64,000 nucleotides of DNA from Paracoccus aminovorans (GTDB taxonomy: Bacteria > Pseudomonadota > Alphaproteobacteria > Rhodobacterales > Rhodobacteraceae), in NCBI RefSeq assembly GCF_001546115.1, contig NZ_KQ955209.1, positions 1,196,037 to 1,260,036 of the forward strand, read 5' to 3'. Under the pieces are notes generated by a model. It made no database searches and had not been told where the DNA came from. It was given only the letters and a program-made list of their open reading frames with translations. A program made the position numbers and the translations under genes. How positions within the stretch are numbered: position 1 is the stretch's first letter; each line of letters starts with the position of its first letter. Positions 42,887 through 51,315 of the stretch are shown here, piece by piece.

Positions 42887-45073
42887 TTACGTCGAGCCGG
42901 GCAAATGCCCCGTTTTCAGTCGCCAGTAATTCTGCCTGTGGTTCTCGAAATAAACGCCCGCAACACTGGCGCGCGCATGGGAGGGCCACGCATCCCGCGG
43001 GCTCCGGGCGCCAGTTCCTTCGATCAGGGTGCCAGTTCGAATTTCTGCGACGCCCGACCTATGCGCTGCAACGAGGCGTTCTATGATCCGAATTTGCTTC
43101 ACCCCAGAAACGGCCAGAGGCGTCAGGCCTGGAATATACAGCATCGCGGACATCGGCCCGAACCGGGCCAGCGTGACCTCACTCCCGCCCAAGGCGAGCC
43201 GTCGACCGATCTTGAACCGCTCGAGCATTGCTGCTTGCGCAGCGTCATCAATCTTCCCATCGCTCAGGAGATCACCGAGTGGCATCACCACGTTGGGACC
43301 GAGATGGGTAAACGGGGTGGGTCCGGCCGTAAGGACGATCCCGATCCCCCCGTCCTGGCGGCTGCGCAGTATGACATCGAGGCGCTGCAGCGTGTTTGCC
43401 TGATCCAGACGTCGTGCGAAATAGATGGGAATTTCTGCATCCGACGTCCGCCACCGGCCAACATAGATCAGATCACCATCCAGTTGTTCGACCCCGACGC
43501 GGCCGATCAGCGGCTTGAGCGCAGTCACGAGGATTTCCTCCAGCCATTCGCGCCTGATCACATATTGCCTGATGTCTTCCAGCGAGACGCTGCCGAGGTC
43601 TTCCCCATGAAGACCGACTGCCGCAGCATGCCCAGACTCAGCCATCGGGCCAATATTGACATCGCCGAAATCGTCATCTTCGTCGATCAGGACGATGTTC
43701 TGCTTTTTCCGGAGTTCTAGGACACCGGCCTGCATCAGACGCTTGGGGTCGAGCCCGTGCCGCCGGATCATCCCGCCAGCGATTTCATCCTCGGGAAAAT
43801 CGTGCAGGGCGAGGAGAACGGGCAGGAACTGGCTTATTTCGCGGTCGTCAAGAACCTGCAGCCGATCAAGGATGCCCCAGAACTTAACCAGACGATAGCC
43901 CAGGTCGCGTTGTTCCGGATCAGGCTTGCTTTGCAGGTTCGAACGGGTATCGCCAAAAGAAATCTCGAGCGATCGCCCCTTCTTGCTGCCCGGACGGGCG
44001 TAATGCACCGCCACTGCCAGCCGGCTGAAGCCCTCGGCGTGTTTGAGGATCCGATCACCCCCGAGATAACGCTGTGCTATGGCCTCGATGTGGTCGTCGA
44101 TGGTGACGCGCAGCGCAAGGCGACGCGACCAGTTGCCGAGGCGCAGTTCCACTTCGATCAGGCGCGCAGCGGACACATCCACATCGTCCCAGGACGGCAA
44201 GGGTAGCGTCAGGGATTTTCTGAACCGCGACAGATCGTATCGTCGCCAGCTCAACGGCTTGCTGGAGAGGTCAGTTTTGAGAACCACTTCTGCAAATGCA
44301 TCGCCGAGAATCTTGCGCACCTTGGGCGCGGGCCCGCAGATTTCCATGGTGCGTTCCGCCGGCGTCCAGATCAGCGTTGCTTCATTCGGCGGGCGAAAAT
44401 AGATCGGCATCCGTATTCCGTTGCCCTTGTAGTTGAGAACGCTGGACAAGGGGCCACCGTGACGAACAATCACCATCACCGACGGGGGATGGGTCTGCGT
44501 CCCCGGCAGATCGATACTGCGGATTGTAACCTGGGAGGGCAATTCAAGCCGGGCCGTCAGCAGCGATGCCAATGCCTCTTCATCGATCTTGCCGGCATCG
44601 ATCCGTTCAGCCGTTCCCGCCGTCGCCTCGAACGAATCGTACATCTTCCCAAAGTCGCGGTATTGGCGTGCCGCGTGAAACGCTTCGGCGTCCTCGAAAT
44701 CTTCTGGGTGACGCAGGAACAGCCATGTGCTTCGGCAGAGCGCGTCCGGCTGGTCATAAAGCTCCTCCATTTCCTCGTGCGATCTGCGGTCGACGGCCAC
44801 ATGCTCGAGCGATGTCGGTCCCTTGCCCACCGCGAGGGAGCGAATCCGCCTGCAGCGGTCCTCCACTGGGCGCAAATCATCGGCCGCAAAGGCGTCCAGT
44901 CGGCCGAGCAATTCCGCGCGCCAGTCATCTTTATTGTCTGTCGTCGGCCAGTCGATCGCGATTTCAGGTTCGCTATCGGACCCCCGGTATTCGAGGATCT
45001 CGCGCAAGAGCGGTATCGGCGCCGTTTCCACGAAGTCGAAGGTTTCAGGGCCGAGATTGCGGAACTTCCGGCT
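42887..45073 (-). CDS. Large protein of unknown function (728 residues)
   Basis: I do not recognise this protein. It has no signal peptide, membrane helix, Walker motif or nuclease motif that I can see. The N-terminal ~110 residues are acidic and helical (FDFVETAPIPLLREILEYRG). The middle and C-terminal parts alternate beta strands with helices; IVLIDEDDDFGDVNIG is a striking acidic stretch near 460. The ATG at 45073 has GGTGAGG upstream; the frame reaches 45094. It is the only large unknown gene of the phage-type block and sits at its recombinase end, a common place for accessory or defence genes. Confidence 0.75.
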   Translation of the reverse strand, partial: SRKFRNLGPETFDFVETAPIPLLREILEYRGSDSEPEIAIDWPTTDNKDDWRAELLGRLDAFAADDLRPVEDRCRRIRSLAVGKGPTSLEHVAVDRRSHEEMEELYDQPDALCRSTWLFLRHPEDFEDAEAFHAARQYRDFGKMYDSFEATAGTAERIDAGKIDEEALASLLTARLELPSQVTIRSIDLPGTQTHPPSVMVIVRHGGPLSSVLNYKGNGIRMPIYFRPPNEATLIWTPAERTMEICGPAPKVRKILGDAFAEVVLKTDLSSKPLSWRRYDLSRFRKSLTLPLPSWDDVDVSAARLIEVELRLGNWSRRLALRVTIDDHIEAIAQRYLGGDRILKHAEGFSRLAVAVHYARPGSKKGRSLEISFGDTRSNLQSKPDPEQRDLGYRLVKFWGILDRLQVLDDREISQFLPVLLALHDFPEDEIAGGMIRRHGLDPKRLMQAGVLELRKKQNIVLIDEDDDFGDVNIGPMAESGHAAAVGLHGEDLGSVSLEDIRQYVIRREWLEEILVTALKPLIGRVGVEQLDGDLIYVGRWRTSDAEIPIYFARRLDQANTLQRLDVILRSRQDGGIGIVLTAGPTPFTHLGPNVVMPLGDLLSDGKIDDAAQAAMLERFKIGRRLALGGSEVTLARFGPMSAMLYIPGLTPLAVSGVKQIRIIERLVAAHRSGVAEIRTGTLIEGTGARSPRDAWPSHARASVAGVYFENHRQNYWRLKTGHLPGST

Positions 45074-45213
45074 CATCGGTTGCCTCACCGCCAAATGATA
45101 ACGCTCGCGTGATTACAGCGCAGGCGTGCGCGCTGTGGCAATATTTTTGTGGACCGTGTCCCGATCCGCCGGCACGGGTGGCATTTCATCTTCGAGAAGC
45201 CCGTGAGCCCGAG

Positions 45214-45417
45214 ATGAAGCGCCCCAATCCCCTGTCACCCTCCCTCATGACACCCGCCGAACGTCGCACCGAGCTGTGCGGCCTGCTGGCGCTCGGGCTG
45301 GTTCGGCTGCGGATGCGGGAGGCGGGCGAAGTATCTGACGATACCGGAGAAAGTTGCCTACACTCTCCGCCCGACCAATGCAGTCATGCAACTCCAACGC
45401 ACCGGAGAACTGCATGA
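45214..45417 (+). CDS. Small protein before DUF2924
   Basis: A 67-residue protein (SLMTPAERRTELCGLLALGL then LVRLRMREAGE). The same small gene commonly precedes DUF2924-recombinase pairs in alphaproteobacteria, as far as I recall. Its stop overlaps the DUF2924 start as ATGA. The start is 45214 or the inner ATG at 45247. Confidence 0.6.
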   Translation: MKRPNPLSPSLMTPAERRTELCGLLALGLVRLRMREAGEVSDDTGESCLHSPPDQCSHATPTHRRTA

Positions 45418-45869
45418 ACAAGCCCGATCCCATCCCCGCGCGCCTCGCCGCGCTCAAGACCACCCCGACGCCCGACCTGAAGAAGCGATGGCGCGACCTG
45501 TTCGACAGCGAGCCGCCGCCGTGCAATCGCCGCTACCTGGAAAGCCGCCTGGCCTACCGGATCCAGGAACTCGCCTATGGCGGGCTGAAGCCCGAGACCG
45601 TCCGGCGGCTGGAACGGCTGGGCGAGGAACTGGACGGCGGCGACCGGAAGAAGCGCAGCATTCGTGCCGACCGCGGTCGTCCCATCACCGGCACCCGGTT
45701 GCTGCGAGAATGGCAGGGCGTCGAACAGATTGTCACCGTCACTGCCGACGGGTTCGAATGGCAGGGCCGCCCTTACAAGTCGCTGTCCGCCATCGCCCGG
45801 GCGATCACCGGCACGCGGTGGAACGGGTGGGTCTTCTTCGGGCTCAAGAACCACAGGGGGCGGACATGA
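45414..45869 (+). CDS. DUF2924 protein
   Basis: A 151-residue protein of the DUF2924 family, recognised by RWRDLFDSEPPPCNRRYLES, YRIQELAYGG and the C-terminal SLSAIARAITGTRWNGW. It is almost always next to a serine recombinase in alphaproteobacterial phages and may help it. Both neighbours overlap it by 4 bases, so four genes (45214-47565) form one translational unit. Confidence 0.85.
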   Translation: MNKPDPIPARLAALKTTPTPDLKKRWRDLFDSEPPPCNRRYLESRLAYRIQELAYGGLKPETVRRLERLGEELDGGDRKKRSIRADRGRPITGTRLLREWQGVEQIVTVTADGFEWQGRPYKSLSAIARAITGTRWNGWVFFGLKNHRGRT

Positions 45870-47191
45870 CGAAGCCCATGGAAAAATCAAAGGTCGTCCG
45901 CAAGCTGTGGTGCGCGGTCTACACCCGGAAATCCTCAGAGGAAGGGCTGGAGCAGGAGTTCAACTCGCTCCACGCCCAGCGGGAGGCTTGCGAGGCGTTC
46001 ATCGCCAGCCAGCGGTCCGAGGGCTGGGTGCTGGTCCGCGATCAGTATGACGACGGCGGCATCTCCGGCGGCACGCTGGAACGGCCGGGCCTGAAACGGT
46101 TGATGGCAGACATCGAGGACGGGCTGGTCGACGTGGTGGTGGTCTACAAGATCGACCGCCTCAGCCGCTCGCTGGCGGATTTCGCCAAATTGGTCGAGGT
46201 GTTCGACCGGAACGGCGTCACCTTCGTCTCGGTAACCCAGTCCCTCAACACCACCACGTCGATGGGACGGCTGACGCTGAACATCCTGCTCTCCTTCGCC
46301 CAGTTCGAGCGCGAGGTCACGGCCGAGCGCATCCGCGACAAGGTCGCCGCCAGCCGGAAAAAGGGCATGTGGATGGGTGGGGTGCCACCCTTCGGGTATC
46401 GGGTGGAAAATCGGAAACTGCTGGTCGAAGAAGCCGCCGCCGCGCATGTGCGCTGGATCTTTGCCCGTTTCCTCGAGATCGGGTCTTGCACGGAACTGGC
46501 GCGAGACGTCGGCGCTCGCGGCATCCGGACGCCGCGCGGCAACAGGATCGACAAGAAATACATCTACCGGATGCTGAGCAACCGCGCCTACATCGGCGAG
46601 GCGGTGCACAAGGGCGACAGCTACCCTGGCGAGCACGACGCCATCATCGACCGCGAGACGTGGGACCGCGTCCACGCCATACTGCAGGAGAGCCCGCGCA
46701 AGCGCGCCGCGCGCACCCGCGCTGAGACGCCCGCACTGCTGAAGGGGCTGCTATTCGGCCCGGATGGCGCGGCCTTCTCGCCGACGCATACCCGCAAGGG
46801 CGGGCGGTTGTACCGCTACTATGTCAGCCAGACGGTGCTGAAGCATGGCGCTGGATCCTGCCCCATCGGCCGCGTGCCAGCAGCGGAGATCGAGGCCGCG
46901 GTCATCGACCAACTCCGTGCCGTGTTCCGGCAGCCAGAGATTGTTGCGGGGACTTGGAAGGCCGCTCGGGGGCAGGACCGCGACCTCGTCGAAGCCGACG
47001 CACGCCGCGCGCTCGGCGACCTCGACGCGCTCTGGGCCGCACTCTTCCCGGCCGAGCAGGCGCGCATCGTAGCGCTGCTTGTCGAGCGGATCGACATCGG
47101 CCCTGACGGCTTCGACCTGCGCCTGCGCATCGACGGCCTAGGCGGCCTCGCGCGCGAGATGCTCGCGGGCGAAATCGGAGAGGCCGCATGA
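45866..47191 (+). CDS. Large serine recombinase (probable integrase)
   Basis: A 441-residue serine recombinase. The resolvase domain has the catalytic Ser in YTRKSSEEGLEQEF and the conserved DRLSRSLADF and QFEREVTAERIRDK. A Recombinase domain (GVPPFGYRVENRKLLVEEA, TPRGNRIDKKYIYRML) and a C-terminal part with GSCPIGRVPA follow. The GC-rich ATG at 45866 overlaps the DUF2924 stop. It is the only site-specific recombinase of the block and so the likely integrase, although serine integrases rarely target tRNA genes. Confidence 0.9.
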   Translation: MTKPMEKSKVVRKLWCAVYTRKSSEEGLEQEFNSLHAQREACEAFIASQRSEGWVLVRDQYDDGGISGGTLERPGLKRLMADIEDGLVDVVVVYKIDRLSRSLADFAKLVEVFDRNGVTFVSVTQSLNTTTSMGRLTLNILLSFAQFEREVTAERIRDKVAASRKKGMWMGGVPPFGYRVENRKLLVEEAAAAHVRWIFARFLEIGSCTELARDVGARGIRTPRGNRIDKKYIYRMLSNRAYIGEAVHKGDSYPGEHDAIIDRETWDRVHAILQESPRKRAARTRAETPALLKGLLFGPDGAAFSPTHTRKGGRLYRYYVSQTVLKHGAGSCPIGRVPAAEIEAAVIDQLRAVFRQPEIVAGTWKAARGQDRDLVEADARRALGDLDALWAALFPAEQARIVALLVERIDIGPDGFDLRLRIDGLGGLAREMLAGEIGEAA

Positions 47192-47565
47192 CCCGCTCCG
47201 CCTCCGCCGACACCGTCACCCTGCGCGTCCCGTTCCGGCTCGCGAAGCGCGGCGGGCGAAAGGAGATGCACCTGCCCGAAGGCATCGCGCCGCCCCGGCG
47301 CCCCGACGACGCTCTAGTCAAGGCGCTGGCCCGCGCGTTCCGCTGGAAGCGGATGATCGACATCGGTCGGCACGCGACCATTGCCGACCTCGCCGCGCAG
47401 GAAGGCATCGCCCCGTCCTACCTCACCCGCGTCCTGCGCCTGACGCTGCTCGCGCCGGACATCGTCGAGGCAATTCTGGAAGGGCAGCAAGGGCCGGACG
47501 TGACGCTGGCCCGACTGATGGTCGGGTTCCCGGAGGAATGGGAGAGGCAGCTGGAGTCTTTCTGA
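47188..47565 (+). CDS. Helix-turn-helix protein after the recombinase
   Basis: A 125-residue protein with a central helix-turn-helix (ATIADLAAQEGIAPSYLTRVLRL). The N-terminus is basic (RVPFRLAKRGGRKEMHLPEG). The gene overlaps the recombinase stop by 4 bases. The same recombinase-HTH pair is common in alphaproteobacteria. It may be a directionality factor or regulator. Confidence 0.75.
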   Translation: MTRSASADTVTLRVPFRLAKRGGRKEMHLPEGIAPPRRPDDALVKALARAFRWKRMIDIGRHATIADLAAQEGIAPSYLTRVLRLTLLAPDIVEAILEGQQGPDVTLARLMVGFPEEWERQLESF

Positions 47566-47678
47566 CATTTTCGGCACTTCCAGTCCAATCTTCGACTTGA
47601 TCCCGAAATCATCGCGTGATTGCTTGGGCTTGATCCAGTTCTTCTGGAGATTGCTCGTATGGTGATCGGGAGGGCATT

Positions 47679-50312
47679 GTGCCGGGGCCTCAGGTTGATG
47701 GATTGATTGAACGCATTCGCCAGGCGCTGCCTCGGCATGGCAATCTCGAAAGCGCGGTTGCTGCTGTTCGCGCCGAACTCGACCTCCTTTCCCCGGGGCT
47801 TGCGGCTCATCTGTCTGCTGAAATCGACGAAGCCGCTGCCATCGTCGCCCGCGAGTTCGAACAGATCGAGATACTCCACAGCCATTCGGTGATCAGGAAA
47901 CGGCCGAAATGGTACTTCGGCCCAAGGCCGTCGGACCTGCACTGGCCTGCCGTGAAGTCCTTCCTTCTCAACGAGAAGAAGTGGCACAAGGACGACGTGC
48001 GCGGCATCGATGACGCCTCGAACGAGGTGGTCTCTCTTCTCGAGAACCCGCGGGATCCAGCGAGGAACCAGTTCTCGTGTCGCGGACTGGTCGTAGGCCA
48101 CGTCCAGTCGGGCAAAACGGCCAACATGACGGCCGTTATCGCGAAGGCGCTCGATGCTGGCTACGACACCGTGATCGTCCTCGCCGGTCTCACGAACAAG
48201 CTGCGCCACCAGACCCAGCTCAGGTTGTATTCCGACCTGGTGCGACGCAATCCCCTGAACTGGCAAGTCCTGACGTCGAACGAGGTGGACAGGGATTTCC
48301 GGGCACCGCCTCAGGGCGGTTTCCTCTCCCATTCCGACAAGGCGCAGCTGGCCGTCATCAAGAAGAACGTCTCGCCCCTTGGAGAATTGCGTAAGGCCAT
48401 CAGGGAGACATTGCCGGCTGTGTTGCAGCAGCTCCGGGTTCTGGTCATCGACGACGAATGCGACCAGGCAAGCGTCAACTCGGCGCGGGGCGAGCTCGAC
48501 ATGACGGCCATCAACCAGCGCATCCGCGAGCTTCTCGGTCTGCTCCCTTCGGTTACCTACGTCGGCTACACTGCCACACCCTTCGCGAATGTGCTGATCA
48601 ACCCATACCGTGTCGACGGCCAGGAGCTCGACGATCTCTATCCACGGGATTTCATCACGGCACTGCCGAAGCCCGATCGGTACTTCGGCACAGAGCGTCT
48701 GTTCGGGAAGACGCCCATCGATCCGGAGGACGTGCGGCCCGACGAGGAAGGGCTCGACATGATCCGCGACGTGCCGGATGAGGACGAGGCGGGGCTGCAG
48801 CCGCGCAGCAGGAAGGAGCGCGACGCCTTCCAGCCTGCCATGACGCCGAGCCTCGAGGCCGCCATCCTCTACTTCCTCGCGTGCTGCGCCGCTCGGCGCG
48901 CCCGCGGACATGGGGACCAGCACATGACGATGCTGGTGCATACGTCGGCCTACGTTCGTGCGCACGAGCGGGTCGCGGCACTGATCGAAGGCTGGGTCGA
49001 CGTGCACCGCGGGGATCTGGTCGATCAGGCATCCGACATCGGTTCCCAGCTCGGTCGGGTCTGGGACGAGGAACAGGGACGACTGCCGGACGACCTGACT
49101 GATGCCAATCCGGTCACCTTGGAAGAGGTCTTCCAGTATCTGCCGGAAGTACTTGAAGCGATCGAGTTCCCGGTTGAGAACGGCGCAAGCGACGACAGGA
49201 TCGACTATTCCGGCAAGGCAAGAACCTATATCGTGGTGGGCGGCTCCATCCTCGCTCGGGGCCTGACCCTCGAAGGCCTGATGGTCAGCTATTTCCTGCG
49301 AACGGCGAACCAGTATGACACGCTCCTCCAGATGGGACGGTGGTTCGGCTACCGGCCCGGTTACGAGGATCTTCCGCGGATCTGGATGCCGCGCGGCCTG
49401 AAGCTGAGGTTCAGGCAACTTGCCTCCGTCGAGCAGGAAATCAGGGACGACATCGAACAGTATCGGCTTCGCGACCTAACGCCGATGGACCTTGCGGTCC
49501 GGATCAGGGCAATCCCCGGTATGGCGATTACGGCGGCAAACAAGATGCGTGCCGCGAGGCGCTGCGCGGTCAGCTATTGGGGAACCCACCGCCAGACGTT
49601 CCGTTTCGTTCACACTGACGGGGGACTGCTCGAGAGGAACTGGGCAGCAGGCAGCGAACTGGTCAGCCGTATCGAGGCGCTTGGCCTGCGTGATCGGGAA
49701 ACGGCGGACCGCAAGCTCTGGCGCAACGTACCGAAGTCGTCGGTCCGCAGATTCCTTGAGGCCTATTTCGTCGAGCCCACCCAGGCCGATCTTCTGCCCG
49801 CAATGTTGCTGCCTTTCGTCGACGGGGCCGATCCGCGCCTGTCTCGATGGAACGTCGGTATCGTCGAGTCCAGCCGCGGTCGCGATTCAGAAACTCCTCT
49901 TGGTACGATCGGTGCTGTCATGACGGTCAACCGCGCGCGGTTGAAGGACACAAACGGGATCGCGGACATCAAAGCGCTGATGTCGAGACGCGATGTGGTT
50001 TTTGACTGTGGCGACGATGTCGGAGGCAACGGAACGTGGGATGAACTTAAGGCGGCGAGGCTGGACGCTTTGGGACAGGTTCCACTTCTCCTGCTCTATC
50101 CCATCGCGCGGGACTCGCGCCCCGAGCGCGAAAGCAAGGCGAGAGTGCCGCTCGATGCCGTGCATGACGTGCTCGGCATCGGGATCGTCTTCCCCGGATC
50201 GGTCACGGAAGGCGGGAGCTTCGTCTCGGTAGAACTGCAGCCGCTGTCGGCCGAGGAAGTTGCCGCGATCGAGGAAGAGGAGGCCGCGCAGACGGAGGCA
50301 GCAGGTGTCTAG
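47679..50312 (+). CDS. Z1-domain ATPase of a restriction-like defence cassette
   Basis: An 877-residue protein with the Z1 domain (superfamily-II-like ATPase). Walker A GHVQSGKTAN near residue 140, Walker B VLVIDDECDQAS near 253 and the motif YVGYTATPFANVLIN near 294 are intact. The C-terminal part (GGSILARGLTLEGLMVSYFL, MGRWFGYRPGYED) is the helicase-like second half. The GTG start at 47679 has GGGAGG 6 bases upstream. In known gene clusters such proteins occur with MutL/MORC-type ATPases and nucleases, as here. The likely job is DNA translocation or sensing. Confidence 0.88.
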   Translation: MPGPQVDGLIERIRQALPRHGNLESAVAAVRAELDLLSPGLAAHLSAEIDEAAAIVAREFEQIEILHSHSVIRKRPKWYFGPRPSDLHWPAVKSFLLNEKKWHKDDVRGIDDASNEVVSLLENPRDPARNQFSCRGLVVGHVQSGKTANMTAVIAKALDAGYDTVIVLAGLTNKLRHQTQLRLYSDLVRRNPLNWQVLTSNEVDRDFRAPPQGGFLSHSDKAQLAVIKKNVSPLGELRKAIRETLPAVLQQLRVLVIDDECDQASVNSARGELDMTAINQRIRELLGLLPSVTYVGYTATPFANVLINPYRVDGQELDDLYPRDFITALPKPDRYFGTERLFGKTPIDPEDVRPDEEGLDMIRDVPDEDEAGLQPRSRKERDAFQPAMTPSLEAAILYFLACCAARRARGHGDQHMTMLVHTSAYVRAHERVAALIEGWVDVHRGDLVDQASDIGSQLGRVWDEEQGRLPDDLTDANPVTLEEVFQYLPEVLEAIEFPVENGASDDRIDYSGKARTYIVVGGSILARGLTLEGLMVSYFLRTANQYDTLLQMGRWFGYRPGYEDLPRIWMPRGLKLRFRQLASVEQEIRDDIEQYRLRDLTPMDLAVRIRAIPGMAITAANKMRAARRCAVSYWGTHRQTFRFVHTDGGLLERNWAAGSELVSRIEALGLRDRETADRKLWRNVPKSSVRRFLEAYFVEPTQADLLPAMLLPFVDGADPRLSRWNVGIVESSRGRDSETPLGTIGAVMTVNRARLKDTNGIADIKALMSRRDVVFDCGDDVGGNGTWDELKAARLDALGQVPLLLLYPIARDSRPERESKARVPLDAVHDVLGIGIVFPGSVTEGGSFVSVELQPLSAEEVAAIEEEEAAQTEAAGV

Positions 50313-51315
50313 ACCCGAGCAGGAGAGCCCGGTGCAGGGACGCTGGAACGTCCTTCGGGCAGGTCACATCCAAGGAGATGGTCTCGGCATACCCTCGTTG
50401 CCTCTTGGCGCAACTACGAAGGCGGGGCCCGTTCGGCTGGCCGTCGGTTCCGGCGGAGAGGCGCGGCTGCTGGTGCCGCTTGCGGCGGGCGAGAAGATCG
50501 GTGCCCTCGAGACGGGCAATGCCTTGAAGATCGCCGTTACGACACTCACGCAAAGGCAACGCGCGATCCGGTTTCTCGACGTCATCTGCAAGTCGCCGGA
50601 TCTCGAAGCCGTATTCGGCGAGGTCGTGGATGACATCGTCCGCCGTCTGGCCGACCGGAAGGACGGGGTCGTGGCGGTGGCAGGTGCGCTCGATGACTTC
50701 CGCGAACTGCTCGTCCCGCCGACAGGGAGCGAGATGGACAGATCGCGGGTTGTCGGCCTCGTGGCCGAGCTGGTCGTGTTGAACCGGCTCTTGGACAACT
50801 CGCCGTCAGCCTGGCGCTGCTGGCGCGGGCCGGCCGGAGACCGACACGACTTCCGGGCGAGAGACGTCTCGCTGGAGGTCAAGGCATCGCTCGGCGTAGG
50901 GGCCTGCGAGGTCACCATCAACGGCATCGATCAGCTGGAACCGCCTGCGGGCGGATCGCTGCACCTTGCGCATCTGATCCTCGAAGCGGTCGAGGGCGGG
51001 CTTCTCACCGTGGCTTCGCTCGGAGACAGGGCTTTGCTGCGGGCCGACGACCCCGCGGGACTGCGGGCACTGTTCGCGGCCGTCGGCTGCACGGATGTGC
51101 ATGACGCCGCATGGAACCGTTTCGCATTCAGGGCGGAGGCAGAACGCCTCTATCGTGTCGGCCCAGGTCTTCCCCGGATAGCGCCTTCGAGCTTTATCGG
51201 AGGAATGATCCCTGCAGGTATCGTCGATGCGACCTACAGGATCGATCTCGGGCATGCCTCCGACGCAGAATGCCCGCCAGCGGAATTCGTCTCACTCCTT
51301 CAGGAATTGTCTTGA
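50305..51315 (+). CDS. PD-(D/E)XK nuclease-like protein
   Basis: A 336-residue protein with the PD-(D/E)XK pattern: Glu in GLVAELVVLNRLL near 155, Asp in DRHDFRARD near 182 and E-x-K in LEVKAS near 192. Proteins of this kind (PF14390/DUF4420-like) follow Z1 genes in defence clusters and would cut DNA. The start is a GTG at 50305 that overlaps the Z1 stop codon; an in-frame ATG at 50260 lies inside the Z1 gene. It is tightly coupled (TGATG) to the next gene. Confidence 0.8.
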   Translation: MSRPEQESPVQGRWNVLRAGHIQGDGLGIPSLPLGATTKAGPVRLAVGSGGEARLLVPLAAGEKIGALETGNALKIAVTTLTQRQRAIRFLDVICKSPDLEAVFGEVVDDIVRRLADRKDGVVAVAGALDDFRELLVPPTGSEMDRSRVVGLVAELVVLNRLLDNSPSAWRCWRGPAGDRHDFRARDVSLEVKASLGVGACEVTINGIDQLEPPAGGSLHLAHLILEAVEGGLLTVASLGDRALLRADDPAGLRALFAAVGCTDVHDAAWNRFAFRAEAERLYRVGPGLPRIAPSSFIGGMIPAGIVDATYRIDLGHASDAECPPAEFVSLLQELS

